64,000 bases of DNA, from assembly GCA_921293015.1 (NCBI GenBank), contig OV121090.1:21094304-21158303 (forward strand), given 5' to 3'. Both the position numbers and the translations under genes were made by a program. The notes under the pieces were generated by a model that had not been told where the DNA came from, made no database searches, and worked only from the letters and a program-made list of their open reading frames with translations. Each line of letters opens with the position of its first letter. Position 1 is the first letter of the stretch. The DNA comes from Phorcus lineatus. Its lineage: Eukaryota > Mollusca > Gastropoda > Trochida > Trochidae. Shown here in pieces: positions 14,181 through 26,770 of the stretch.

Positions 14181-15701
14181 TATATATTGAAGCTAATGCA
14201 CTGTCATGGTGCATAAGGAGTGATATGTATGAGAAAATTGTTGATAGTATGAATGTATTACTAGATATAAAATAGATATTGGGCAGATGATGAATTATCT
14301 AGAGAACACATATTTTACACATATTTCCGAGACTTATGTTTTATATATGAAATTGTTCACAAGTGAATTACTCAAATCAGTTGAAATATTTCGTCGATTC
14401 ATAATTACTCAATTAGTTCCATTAGCAGGCATTTAATAGTAAATAGTTCCAATGAATCTGTACCCATACCCTGGATACATCTATGGCTTTCTCTGTGTAT
14501 TCCCATCCAAGGTATTGAATCTACGTCTGGCGGTTTCGCATACCAAAGCATAGGCGTCGTCTTCTGTAACTTTATGGCAAGTTTGGTTATAAAAGAAACG
14601 TCTCATTAGCAACTTTAAGTCGAAGGAAAGCAAGGTGGTTCGTAAAGGCTTTCAACATGTTTCCCTTATGGACAGTGTATCCTCAGTGCATCCGCTTTAA
14701 TCATGTCATTGACCTTTGATCCAAACTATTAATCTTGAGTGACGTAACAGGTGTCATTGGTGGACGTTTTATGTGGTTATTCCTTTTGCTTCGTCGGAAA
14801 AAGGGAATAATTTAGTAATGTACCTCCGACTATTATCAACATAATTGCCTTGCGCGGCAAGATATCACAGACAAATATTCATCGTCAAATAACTATATTT
14901 AAATAATATTTGATAAGATTATTGGTTTTCGGTTATATATTAATGTGTTTACAAACTATCAATTTAGAAATATAATTCAAACTTAAAATTTCAATTTGAA
15001 ATGTTTTGGCGACATGCCGTTTTGAATCCGTACACTTCAAAATCCCATTGACCAACCAAAACCGCTGTACCACAGGGGCTTAGCTGAAATAGCTCTTATC
15101 AACGGCCCGATCTTAACTTAGGTCTGATTTTAGGTTCTGGATTATGTTATGGTCGCATCGGTAGACATGCTTCTTTAGCGTTATCAGTCAAAACAGATTA
15201 ATTTTTATTATAGGATAACTAAAAATTTACAAGTGGATATCAAAATACCTATGGAAACAAATGAGTAAATCATAATCTTAAGGATCTCTTAATTGTGCCC
15301 CTTGGTCATGTTTTAACCACAACTTACGCATTTTGCAGATTTTATTTCGAAAGTTGGTAAGACGTGACAAATTAAATTCGCCTGTCGGAAAAATGACTAA
15401 AAGTTCGGTTATACAACATTGCACTATACCATGTCGTAAAAAGCAATAAAATTTTTCATTTTACAAGGTAAAATGTTTATGTTGTATTTAAAAAACATTT
15501 GCCACAGGCATGCGGTAACTCGTATATTGCCGCCATAAACGTGTCTCAGTTTGTTGATATATTGATGTAACGGCAGTGAAGTGCCTTTTATCTCTTTCAC
15601 AGTTTTCTCCTGTTTTCGGTGATAGTACAAAAACAGCTCCAAGGACGTTAACAAGTCGAAATTCTGCGTCCACTTCACTTGAATCTCAGATTAATGACTC
15701 C

Positions 15702-15730
15702 ATTAATTAATTAATTAATTAATTAATTAA
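15702..15730. repeat. AATT microsatellite
   Basis: About seven tandem AATT units. Confidence 0.95.
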
Positions 15731-17155
15731 CTCCAAAGGGAACATCAACACCCCAAAGGTAACAATCATACCATAATTGAAGTTTTGAAGTTTTCAAGTA
15801 ATATCCCGGGAATGAACAAGAGTGCGTATAAACCTCTAAACGTCATATAAAAACTCCATAAGTAAGATAAATATATATCAACTTTGAAGATTCCCGGTCA
15901 TTTAGTTTTCGAATAATGCCTCTGAAAAGAAACACAGTCCTTTGTTGGTCAACATTTGAAAACGTTTGACACCTTTGAGTTTGAACCCCTAAAAATGCCA
16001 TCGACTTCCCATAGGTATAATTCATACTACACTTTTTACATGTCATATAGTTCTCGGGAAACGCACGAACGGACAGACACGCAATGCACCATATACCCCC
16101 GGCTACGACAGCCGGTGTATAATTGCGTAGTTTTAACTCGAAACATTCACTGGAAGTTGGAAAATATCTATCTATGAACTACAAAGTTATGATGGTGATG
16201 ATGATGATTCTTACAAATGCTGAACAAATCGGACGGATTGGCCGCGTTTTAAAGGGAGATATAGGTCGCATTTGTGAATAGTTCTGGCATATTAACATTA
16301 ATGTCGATTGCTGAGTTTTTATTTGCATGCTACTGATCTGTCACTTTTCAAAAGCCTTGCTTATTGTCGGTATTTCATCCCTCGCATACTTCATATGTTC
16401 CCCCCACACTACGTTTTAAAAAGTTTCCTAAAGATAAAACTTCTCCTATCTATGACCCTTATTGTAAATGTTTAAATGTTTTTAGAACAATAAAGTTGCA
16501 AGTCTGACACCCGCTTTTAAGACTTTAATTTACGACAATCATTTACATAGCTCAAGCTACAAAGCTATTTTCTAAGGGCCTCATGAAATTCTCTGTACAA
16601 TTCAAGGTAATGCCAAGTATATGTCGAAAAACAACTTTTCAAAACTTTCATAAAATGATACAAAAGCAGTATTAACAGCTCCATATGTAAAAGTGCACCA
16701 TGGTAGATATCCCCTTAATAGAAGAATTAAAAATAAATAGTTGATTAGTTCTAAATGCATGGTTCGAGATATCACTACTCATCCATTACTGATGTCTCTG
16801 AGGTGGGTTATCTGAGGTGGGTTAATCAGAATTATATCCCGATTTTAACTGTTCCTGTGATTTGGCTTGTTGTATTGAATACCCACTGATTTAGCCCATC
16901 TCATGTTACTTAAATAATCAGTTTAAAATGGCAATTATTTAAAATAGTACGGCAATTCTATAAATTGTATTTGGAACACAACTGTTACAAAACCTACTGC
17001 CAAATAAGTTCATCTTGCATTATAGGTATCATCTTCAAGTAAATGATGGAAATATGTTTGTTCTGTGGTCTAGCCTTAAAATTTTGGATTAACTCATCGA
17101 ATACATTGTTACATAGTTTTGCACTTAATACGCAACAGATTTGTTCAGCATTTGT

Positions 17156-17186
17156 AATCATCATCATCATCATCATCATCATCATA
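17156..17186. repeat. ATC microsatellite
   Basis: About ten tandem ATC units; a short related run is at 16190-16207 (gatgatgatga). Confidence 0.95.
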
Positions 17187-18040
17187 CAAACGATATTTCA
17201 TGGATCGCCAAATTGCCAAATCTCTATATTTCTACCAAACATCGTGTATGAAAAATATCGTAAAGAAAATTATAGGCAAAATACACATTATTTCAATAAA
17301 GCATATAAAGTTTACAGAATTCATCAAATGTACAAAACAATGATAAGTGCGTAAAAAATATTGACATGACCTTATTTGTAAAACACAAAGCAATGAACAT
17401 TAATCAATGAAGCGAAACAACATACATGCAAATTTATGCGATCATAATTGTTACCTTGCTGTAGTTGCATTCTCTCTGTTTTAATTAAGACAACGAAAGT
17501 AAGAGATCGTCTAGCCTTATGTTTTTAATTTTAGACATCGATGAAGACATCGGCTACAAACTTTTCAAATCGAAAAATCCACGAAAGAAATGTACAATGT
17601 AAGATAAAAAAAAAGCTGTGATTTAAAAAATATCTAAAATGACTCTCATGAAATGCACTAATTGGAAGTTTGAAAAATGATATTAAAACATCTATGCCTA
17701 AACTATAAACATCTAAAGAAGGTACTCTAAAATTGCCGCTGCAACTGGGCAAAGCAAACTTGTGGATATCAGAAAATTTGAAACAATACCTTTTGGCCTA
17801 CATAAAACTGAGTAGGCAGAGTCTGGATACAATTATTTGGACCCTATTTGTGCCGAGATCACTGTTTGGGCACCGCATATAACCTCAAAATAACACTCGG
17901 AGAAGAAATAGAGAAAAATACGAGAAAAGGTCAAGGAATCAGAACATGATGCTTTGATACTTTTGCATCCTGATAAGCATCTCCTTAAGCATACCATTCA
18001 TTCCCGCTATAGATAGAGACCAGAGCCACAATTCCAAAGT

Positions 18041-19099
18041 TTAACCCTTCTTGAAACACAACATACGCAAGTCCCTCCTAAAACGACTCCCAATAAGGCA
18101 ATAAAAGAGGAAGTTTAGTGCAGAGTTGATTATGAGGGCAAGGGACACGCACTCGTCCAGGATAAAGCAAGTCAGTCCACAGTCATCTCTCCATCCCATA
18201 GCCACAATGATGAGCTGTATGCCAGTGAGACTCTGGCTCAATAGGAACACTGAGATGATGGCGAACACCACTGTGGTCAGTTGGCTTTGCTTCTTATGTC
18301 TGAGCCGGGAGGAGCTGCTTGTAAGGGATCGTTTTTGGTTCCAGACAGTAATTATCATTAGTGTGTTGAGAACAAACACCAGGAGGAGAGGAATAAACGT
18401 CTTGAAGATGGAATTCAGATACCCATATATGACCTTGCGAAGCACGTCGTTCTTCATGAAGTCCACCCAAGGCCCCATCCTGATCCACGTGCTGTTGGTT
18501 GAAGGTTCTATGTAAGTGACTGGTATCACGCCAATCATCCGAGGGAGTTGAAAAAAGATGCTCCAAGCTAATATAGCAATACAAACACCTTTTGTTCTTG
18601 TTGAAGTTAGCCATAAAGAAGCTTTGAAAGGGAAAGCTACGGCGATGTATCTCTCCGCGGTGATTGCAAGTGTTGCGTAGATACTTCCTGCTAGGGAGAT
18701 CATGTAGATCGGGAACATAACGGGCCCCACTGCATTAGAGGTCAGCACTGTCCAATGTCCAGCGATTATCAGTTTAGGTAAGGCCACTAACATCATGTGG
18801 GATAGAAGCAGAAGACCATCGTATCCCGCTAGATTCGTTAAAATGGTGTACGAGGACATTTTGTCCTTAGAAGTCAAGAGGACAAGAAACGAAAGCACAT
18901 TTCCAACGATGCCAAACATACACAATGCTATTTCCAAACCTCCAAATAGGTTCCTCAGGAGACAGTATAATGACTTTGTATCAGGATCAAGCTCGGCTGG
19001 GTTGAAGTACTGAGTTGAAGTATCGTAGTTCCCGCATGTATACGGACCAGGTACAAACAGCTCTGTCATTCTGGTAATGTGATGGTATATCAACTCCAA
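18041..19099 (-). CDS. Class A GPCR, FMRFamide/neuropeptide-receptor-like, single exon
   Basis: 352 residues in one open frame, with seven hydrophobic segments. Landmarks: GN in TM1 (N67), LAGYD in TM2 (D94), W116 in ECL1, ERY at 149-151 closing TM3, W179 in TM4, P237 in TM5, and NSALNFLFY (325-333) in TM7 followed by a basic SRFRRDLR helix and Cys348. NFxxY in place of NPxxY and a Gly after TM7 are seen in invertebrate FMRFamide-receptor-like proteins (established knowledge). TM6 lacks CWxP. No Cys occurs at the top of TM3 or in ECL2, so the usual disulfide is missing; Cys22 in the N-tail and Cys307, 311 and 317 near ECL3 could pair instead. One N-glycosylation site (NST, 202-204) lies in ECL2. 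The ligand is unknown. The start could also be Met11. It sits alone between the two SAMHD1-like genes, with no link to them evident. Confidence 0.88.
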   Translation of the reverse strand: MELIYHHITRMTELFVPGPYTCGNYDTSTQYFNPAELDPDTKSLYCLLRNLFGGLEIALCMFGIVGNVLSFLVLLTSKDKMSSYTILTNLAGYDGLLLLSHMMLVALPKLIIAGHWTVLTSNAVGPVMFPIYMISLAGSIYATLAITAERYIAVAFPFKASLWLTSTRTKGVCIAILAWSIFFQLPRMIGVIPVTYIEPSTNSTWIRMGPWVDFMKNDVLRKVIYGYLNSIFKTFIPLLLVFVLNTLMIITVWNQKRSLTSSSSRLRHKKQSQLTTVVFAIISVFLLSQSLTGIQLIIVAMGWRDDCGLTCFILDECVSLALIINSALNFLFYCLIGSRFRRDLRMLCFKKG

Positions 19100-20118
19100 C
19101 AGAATTCTTTCAGTTTAGTTTAAACGATGTTCTTAAGGTTGAGTATTTCGGTCTTACAGAGTTCCTATGGTTTTACTACTAAAAATTGAATCGATCTTAT
19201 TTTACAAGTATCTAGAATGATGTACTTACAACACACCACATGTTCCTCTTTCTGTATTACCAAAGTCTTGACACAGCATGATAATTCCTCAACTCAAATA
19301 TAACTATTTGTAGTAAATAGTTTCCGATCTAGCAAACTGCTTAGAGCCAATGATCTTTCTTGAATAAAGCCGGTATTGATTTATCGCTTTGAACGTCTTA
19401 CAGAACACAGATTCGAGTGTTAAATCAATGGAAGTAGATACACAATTTTCATTCAGATGGAATGAAGCACGTTTTAAATAAAATGGTTTTTTTGGCTCCT
19501 TAACTGTGAATACATCAGAGAAAATGCTGCTTTTATATGCAATGACTTCCAATGATAGATCAATGTGCATCGTTTATTCCAGTAATGCATTCTAAAATCC
19601 ATCGTATCACATGAAACTAGTAATTACTTTGTGACATGTTCTTAAGAGCATTGTTCATATACAATCACCATTGACCCGATTTGCCCGTGGTAGATTAACG
19701 GTACAATGGCTTTCAAGTATGATATCCATTAACAAATGGGAGTATAATGGTCATTCTGTATAGTGTAATACCTGGCCGAAGTCCAATGGGAATTTGTTAA
19801 TGATGGTGCAAGCTGAATGTTCTCTTCTTTCATTTATTGGTAAGAAGTTGAAATCCTCAAAAACTTAATTCTTTAAAACATTCAGGCACCCTTGTTCCAT
19901 CAGGTTTGTAGCATCCAACAATATTAATTAATAGAAAATACTAAAAGACGCCCCGTTTGATAACATAACTATAAAAAGAGGGTGTGGTTTGGTATGTAAC
20001 GAGCAAAAGGGAAAGTTTTAATTAAACGGGACTGAGTTTAGTATTTTATTTATCACTCGCTGAATTATATCATAGCATGAAAATCGCCGAGATTACCATT
20101 GTTGCCGCGCCGCTAACA
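19100..20118 (-). other. GPCR 5' flank
   Basis: Upstream of the GPCR start codon. No TATA box or splice site can be assigned with confidence. Open frames here are short and unrecognised. Confidence 0.4.
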
Positions 20119-20870
20119 ATGTGACGTCATGCTTAATAATTGTGACGTCATGTGATGTCAATCAACACGCGATGTTATTACACAATAATAACATTGTAGT
20201 TTTATTAAATGGCGGTATCTTCACTGGGCGAGTAATAAAAATGTACACACAATACTTCGATACTTCCGCTAAGTTCTTCTTCCAACTTCTTGCTAAGTTG
20301 ATTAATCAGAAGATAGCTCATATAGCTCTTGATCAAGATATGTTGAGACGATGGATGTTAAGTATTCAGTTTCATAGGTGTTCTAACTTTTGTACATTAT
20401 TCAAATTCTTCTTGATTTATTCGATGAGCAGTGTTTAAATGACATAGACCAATTTAAATTCAGTGCGAAAAATAACCTATTGTGCTTTTGCTTTATTCAT
20501 TGAAAAAAACACAGTGTACCATCTTGTTTTCCAGTAGCGCCTATACACATTTAGATAACCGCAGGTTAGATATACTATACAATTAAAGACCGGTGATGAG
20601 GTCAATACCTGTTTTTATAGACCCGAGAAAAGCAATATTGACAGAGGACGAAGTCCGAGGTCAATATTGCTTTCCTCGGGTCTATAAAAACAGGTATTGA
20701 CCGAATACACCAGTCCATAATTGTTTTATTATGTTTCGAATTAGATACGAAAAGAAAAGAAAAATTTACAGTCATGAACAGCAACTTGGTTCATTTGTTC
20801 AACACGACGGTCAAATGACGTCACGATAACAATATCATGACGTCATGAAACAACGGTTTGACGTCATTAT
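20119..20870. repeat. Palindromic element with TGACGTCA clusters at both ends
   Basis: Two TGACGTCA sites at the left (20122-20129, 20143-20150) and three at the right (20816-20823, 20838-20845, 20859-20866) flank a near-perfect 103-base palindrome at 20600-20702. Symmetry suggests one foldback-type mobile element rather than scattered sites, but outer ends and a target duplication were not defined. Confidence 0.6.
20600..20702. repeat. Near-perfect palindrome
   Basis: Arms of about 44 bases beginning ggtcaatacctgttttta, with the other arm ending taaaaacaggtattgacc. The centre is gaggacgaagtccgagg. A strong hairpin is expected if single-stranded. Confidence 0.93.
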
Positions 20871-22639
20871 GTCTATGTCAAGTCATTATCACTTTTGGTC
20901 GGACTCGGAATGAGTTCAATATGCTTTTCTGTCGACTGACACGTGACCGCTTCTCGACCAATCGGATCGCCGGAAAAATAAGCTTACAAAATAATCTTAA
21001 TTGTAGTTAAGGTTTCTTAAAAAGGCAGATATTAGTTTTTTTTGTAAAAAGAAAGTAATTGAATTTCCAAACAAACCATTTTCATTAAAAGTTTTTATTC
21101 AATTTGTTTTTTTAATTTCTGAAATTTTGCTTGGCATCATTTGTATCATATACACTAACTTTGCATTATCAAAGACGTTCCCTAACGTGTGTTGTACATA
21201 AGCTTCTTCATTGATAAATCCCTAATGTACTATCTGATTTTTCATGTAATATTGCAATAGCAGTCCAAATAACCAAGGGAGTTCGATAAGAGTTTCATCT
21301 GTGATCAAACTTTTATTTAATCTGCTATTATCGACAAGGAATCACACTCTAAATCGCCCCACTGACATTAATAATTCATTAATCACCTATAACCACCTCG
21401 GTTAACCTAAGAGAGCGAATGTAGAACACAAATCCATTCTCCTAATGATCATATTCTCTCCTACAGTGTACTTATGTTTGGTCTATCTCTCCCCATGTAT
21501 ATATAGTTAACTACTTACTGTTATCTACCCGTTTATTTGAGTGCAAGTACCTTTTTTGATTTCCGTTAAGTGGTCATTTAAATTACTATGTTTCGACATA
21601 CAGTGAACCTTCATATGTCCATTTGTAATATGATCATTCTGAAAAATAATAATGGATCGACAGGCAGATGGTGGAAACTTACGAATTTTGTAGAAGAAGT
21701 AGATGGAGTCAGATTTTTAACAAAATTTTCAAAAAGAATTATCCTTGTCGCTTTAATATAACCAACTGCAGGTACCTAAACTGAATATAAGATAATAGTA
21801 ATGTGTATAAATGTACTAATATTAAACTATATCAACAATGTGTGACGCTGTTGATTACCTATTATAGATTTACAAGGAATGATGAAAATTGGAGTTTTCG
21901 AAATTTTGACCCTGGAACTCCAATATTGTCAAAACTGTTATGGATTCGAGCGTGGTGTGAAACTAAATTATATTCTATTGTATTTCTTTACCTTTAAACG
22001 TCGTTTGTAATTTCTCGATGCTATGATGCTTCCATGAAATACCTGAATACATGATAGTTTCACTTAGAGAGGCAAACTTTCGGGATGCAGCTTTTTTTTG
22101 ATGACTTCTCAGAAATATCTATCCAATCATCGAATGAATATTGCTTTTTAAACAGATATGTTCTTTGTCACAGATAATCAAATTCATTCCGCTTGGTGAT
22201 TCACAGAAGCTGCCAAATTTCAGTTTGCATAACAGTAGAGATGCTGCTTGAAAAACTAATATACAAAAGCAAAGATGACTGCTCTACTGCTGGCAGAATG
22301 AAACGCGCCAGTTGTGACAAAGGTAACACAGGTAGGTATGCCTTGATAAACCTCTGCGGACAAATACTTCATCTGTGGGTAGAGGAAGATGTTTAGCTGA
22401 CGAAGTGATAAAGACGGATGAACTATCTGATCGCAGAATTAACTGTTAACATGTGCCATCATTTCCGTCTTTCTGATTGGCCTACTCGGTCACATAACAG
22501 AACCTGTCAACCTGTGTGGATCGCGAGGGGTTGATTTAACAATCCAAGCAGCTCCGGTGGATAAAAATAGATTTCTAAAATCCCGGACTACCGGAAATAC
22601 CAGAAGAATGGTAATTCAAGACCTTAATCATATATATAA

Positions 22640-22770
22640 CAAGTAAAGACTTCAAACTCGATTGATCTAATGATTTATCGACCTTGGACATGTGATATTC
22701 ACCTCGGCTTCGCCTCTGTGATTATCACATGTCCAAGGTCAATAAATCATTGGATAAACTTTACTTGAAG
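22640..22770. repeat. Imperfect palindrome
   Basis: Arms share accttggacatgtgat and tgatttat; the centre is cacctcggcttcgcctctg. Same design as the palindrome at 20600, but a different sequence. Confidence 0.85.
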
Positions 22771-22774
22771 TCAA

Positions 22775-22998
22775 TGATTGTTTAATATTGCCACATAACA
22801 AAGATGAGTAGAACAAAAACCATCTGGCCAATAAGAATAATTGCCGCTTTACAAAGATCAAAAGAAAATAACCATTTGGGCAGTTGCAACTAAGGAAAAT
22901 TGCCACTTGATAAAGATCAACACAGCAATAACGATCAGGGCGATTGCCACTGAGGATAATTGTCACATTGGCCTAGTTCATCAGAAAAATAACGAAAA
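22775..22998. repeat. Degenerate ~60-bp tandem repeat
   Basis: About 3.7 units, each with an attgccac-like start, an aagatca block and aataacga(t)cagg. Unit starts near 22838, 22898 and 22958 give a period of exactly 60. It directly follows the palindrome at 22640. Confidence 0.75.
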
Positions 22999-22999
22999 A

Positions 23000-24859
23000 T
23001 AACCTAAGTTAAGAAATTTTTCAAAAGTTCTTTCATTTCAAGTCATGTAAGGTCAAATTTAAGGGAAACAGATGGACACAGAATAAGTTAACACAGTATA
23101 CAAATTCGTGGTTTTCGGTAAAATGATTTTGTTTTATATTTTCATTTATCCACTCAAATTTAATCTAAAAATATTTACCAATCCAGTTACTGAAGATTTT
23201 AAGGCAACTGCATGACAAATAGACTAGGTGGAATCTACATCTTGTCATCAGGTCCGGTTGTCAAACCCTCTATGGTACCCTTATCTCAAATCCTTCAAGA
23301 TTACCTAGATTTGATTTCTGATAAATCTCCACTATTACCATGGATTCAAAAATGAAATTTTACTGCGATTAGATAAACTGCCTCGATAACAACACGTTTC
23401 AGATAGGAGGCTATTATTGTACTGTTATAGTACATTGTGTAATGGTATGTCATGTACTGAAGTACATTTAATGTTAATGAATGATGCATCAAATGGTATG
23501 TAAATAACGATAGGCAATGTTATTTAATGATTTGATATGTGATGGTATGTGGCAAGGTTTTGAAATGGAATGTTATGTAATCTGATGTATTTAATTTGGT
23601 GTTATGCAATGCCATATAATTATCAACTTACATAAAGAAAAGTTCTTAGGTCTTAGGTCTTCTCGTGAAACATTTACAGAATAAAACGGTTTGATACGAG
23701 AAGATTGAGGTATGTGCGTTCGTACTGCGAAGGTTACAACAGTTTATTTTAGCGAATACTCATAGACCTCAATTTGAAATTTCAAAGATACTGTTCCTTC
23801 TAATTTAACAAAAACACGAATGTTTTATCTAACAACTAGAATTGCAAACGATCTCTTTAACGCGATATCGATATCAAGGTGTATGTTGTTGTGTTACTTT
23901 GATTGGCCTATTCATTTCATGTTCCAATTTCTTTATGAAAAGTCCCACGGTTGATCAATTGAAGAGCATCATAATATTTATATTTTGGTGATCGAGGATT
24001 CGTCTTGTTGCAAGTTTAAAGATTTTTTCAGACGTGGACACGTTTACAGTATATCCTCAGGAAATTCATGAAAAAGCTTCATGAAATCCAATATATATCC
24101 CCCGAATGCATGTATACACCTATCTTTAGATATTTATGCCGGGCGTTTAATTAGAAATAATTTAAAGCATCTTTGCATCTAAAGGGGATAATTTATACCG
24201 GATAATGTAGTGGAAACAGAGTAATAGAAGTGCATTGATAAACTGTACTGCAAATGCACCAATTATATGCCACAGAGAGCAATACATTTGCACAGGGAAG
24301 TTGAGAAGTAATTCACTTTAAAGGAGCTGTATCACGTGATTTTGAACGTTATATATTTTCAAATGTGACCTTAATGATAAATTTATTTCGTTTGATGGTA
24401 AATCATATCTTTACTCGACTTTCGATTTTACATATTCTGGAAAAAAGTATTTCGTATAAAGCCTAAACAACATGTCTGAAGACATTTGAATAGTTTAAGT
24501 TTTGGAAATAGATTCTCAAAGCTAAAGATCCTTTTATCGATTGAAGTATTTAACAAGTTTTTCTTATCTACAGATCATTTTATTTCAACAACAAAAAACG
24601 TGCTAAATTGTCTCTTAACCCAGATACTTCACTGCTGGGTAATCAGTTGAAAAATAACGACACATTTATAACGGTAAGCCAAAGCCAGCTATCATTTACT
24701 TGTGACACTTGATAGCAAGGAAAAGAAATAAATAGTCAAGCGTTATAGCTAAAAAAGTATTTAATTATTCATTTACGACATGGCAGACAAATTCAATCTT
24801 TAAAAAAGAGTTTATTTTGCTTACATATGTTGAATGAAATGTTTTTTTAAAAATAATGA

Positions 24860-24900
<41 letters not shown>

Positions 24901-26020
24901 AAAAAATAAATAAATAATAAATTGTTACAGATTGTTTGTTCTTGTTTTGTATCCATAATGCCGGAGCAATATTTAAAAAAAAAACTCTACGCAAAAGAAG
25001 TTTTTGTTGGGTTGAATGTACAATATATATAGATAAAAAACAAAAGTCTGGAAATGATTTGAATCCCCGACCGGTTTCACACTATTCAGTGATCATCATG
25101 GGGTCTTTATGACGTTGCCATGCTATGACGTCAATTTATATACATTGATATCATCATAATTATGATATTATCGTCATCATTCTAACCAAGATGAAGCTTG
25201 AAATTATAAAGTAAATCAAACGAATAACAAATGACTTTTCATAGACCTCCTTAAACACTCCTAATCAATACTTGTGCAAGAGTGTGCATGTTTCAACCCA
25301 TATCTTCATTGAGAACATTTATCATATCAATCACTACGTGAAATGTTATAGCTTTGTGAATAATACAAAGTTTACAGAGTAAAGGCATTGACAAAATACG
25401 TATGTTGCCAGTTTTACGACACGTTAACTCATTATTTATTTTCCAAAAAATCGCGATTTGCTCTTCAGGATAAGTTAACGATTCCCCAAGAACAAGAAAC
25501 CCCGGTCACTGCTGTAGAAATCCTCAGGAACACAAACAAGTAAACAGTAAAATTACGTCATCGCGGGCAATATGATTACAGGATTAACAATAGTCATAGT
25601 TTGTTGGAAGCAGGTAATAGCTCAGAGCTCAGATCAGCTCTTGGACAAGCTGGTGGGATGACAAGAAGTGATTTTGAAAGGTAAAGTTTCTCTAAATGGT
25701 GTTCTCATCATTGATAATTAATTCATGTTTTGACTCTACATCATGGCGTGTTAGCACTTGCTTTCTGAAACCATTTGTCTATGGAGTTTCTAAAACCAAA
25801 AACTTAACCCTAACAATTTATTAAGGATCATTACGGCTAAATGTTTCTGTTTTCTACACATATTTTTAAATACAAAAAAGACAAAAAATAAAGAAAAAAT
25901 AGCATGCCCTCAGCTTTAGACAGTTAATTTCACTGATAAATTTTGATATTTCCTTGTTAACACAATGATAAATATAATTTTGTTCCATACTTTCAGACCC
26001 CTCGATCACAAATATTGAAC
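23000..26020. other. Intergenic or 5' region of gene A, no gene recognised
   Basis: AT-rich with an AAT run at 24859-24899. The acceptor-like actttcag at 25990-25996, just before the possible first coding exon, would fit a 5' UTR intron. Confidence 0.45.
24859..24899. repeat. AAT microsatellite
   Basis: About 13 tandem AAT units. Confidence 0.95.
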
Positions 26021-26056
26021 ATGGATCGCGATCCCGGAAACCGTTCAGACGGAAAG
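26021..26056 (+). CDS. Possible first coding exon of SAMHD1-like gene A
   Basis: ATG in good context (aacATGg) opens 12 codons, MDRDPGNRSDGK. If spliced at AAG/gtcggt in phase 0 to the exon at 32304, the join reads [11 protein letters not shown], matching human KVFNDPIHG, where K116 belongs to the allosteric GTP site. Against it: gtcggt is a poor donor, and the stronger gtaaat four bases later would put the next exon out of frame. If right, the protein has no SAM domain and is about 495 residues. It needs transcript support. Confidence 0.35.
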
Positions 26057-26567
26057 GTCGGTAAATTCTGTTTTATGTAAATCTAGAATCAATAACATGC
26101 TACCAGCTGATCGCATGTGAATAATAATAATAATGTTAATAATAATAATAATAACCGAATAATGACAAGTGTTTCACACTAAAGACATATTGAAGAAGTG
26201 GGGATTAATTAATTCTTACTAATTAGTGAATTTAAATATAAAACTTATCAGGTAATTTTGACATAATAGACGTTTATTGTAGAAATTTATGGTAATGGAT
26301 TACACGATTACCTTTTATTTTACTTTATTTCCAAACGTACTTATTTTTTCTAAACTGTCTGCATTGGCCTTAAACTTTTTACAAATAAATCATTTTCTTA
26401 CAATGTCTTCACAGTAGGGTTGACATATGTCGTTTGATTTCATTTATTACATAACATCTTATTTCCAAATTGGTTTTTGAAATTTTGCTTTTCTGCATTT
26501 AACAGACGACTGTTTTTATATAGAATGTTTTCATTTGATAGTTTTTTTTAACCATTGCATGAAATCT

Positions 26568-26770
26568 CACAGAGGTAGCTCCGACATTAATTCATTAATG
26601 AACATCTGTTTTAATGCGAACATTTCTAGAGTTTCCGGTAGGATCCTCTAGCGGCAAAATACTGAAACATGAACTACCTTGCATTATTACAGCAAATGAA
26701 AACATCGCATGCATAGATGCATTGTCACCGACGCACCGACGCAGTCGCTAAAGGCGACTGTGTTCTGTGA
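26568..26770. mobile_element. MITE of the 'acagaggtagctccg' family, partial
   Basis: Starts cacagaggtagctccgacat, with the internal pattern tttccgg, ctctagcggcaaaatact, gcatgcatag. It resembles copies at 36558-36972 and 49757-50213 but lacks a clear right end. Confidence 0.55.

Larger units (their letters stand above)
12001..18040. other. Intergenic, downstream of the GPCR
   Basis: No gene recognised. It holds gastropod-type repeat fragments (about 12120-12160, 13165-13310, 14111-14180), an AATT run at 15702-15730, and an ATC run at 17156-17186. Open frames such as 13431-13787 on the minus strand show no family resemblance. Confidence 0.5.

Noticed and set aside
18126..18515. Plus-strand 129-codon open frame
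   Set aside because: Shadow of the GPCR coding strand, with no recognisable domain.
22193..22396. Plus-strand frame with KRASCDKGNTGRYALINLCG
   Set aside because: Looks protein-like in composition but has no recognised family, duplicate or convincing splice sites.
26057..26066. Stronger donor gtaaat at 26061 for the possible first exon of gene A
   Set aside because: Using it puts the exon at 32304 out of frame, unless another exon intervenes that I could not find.
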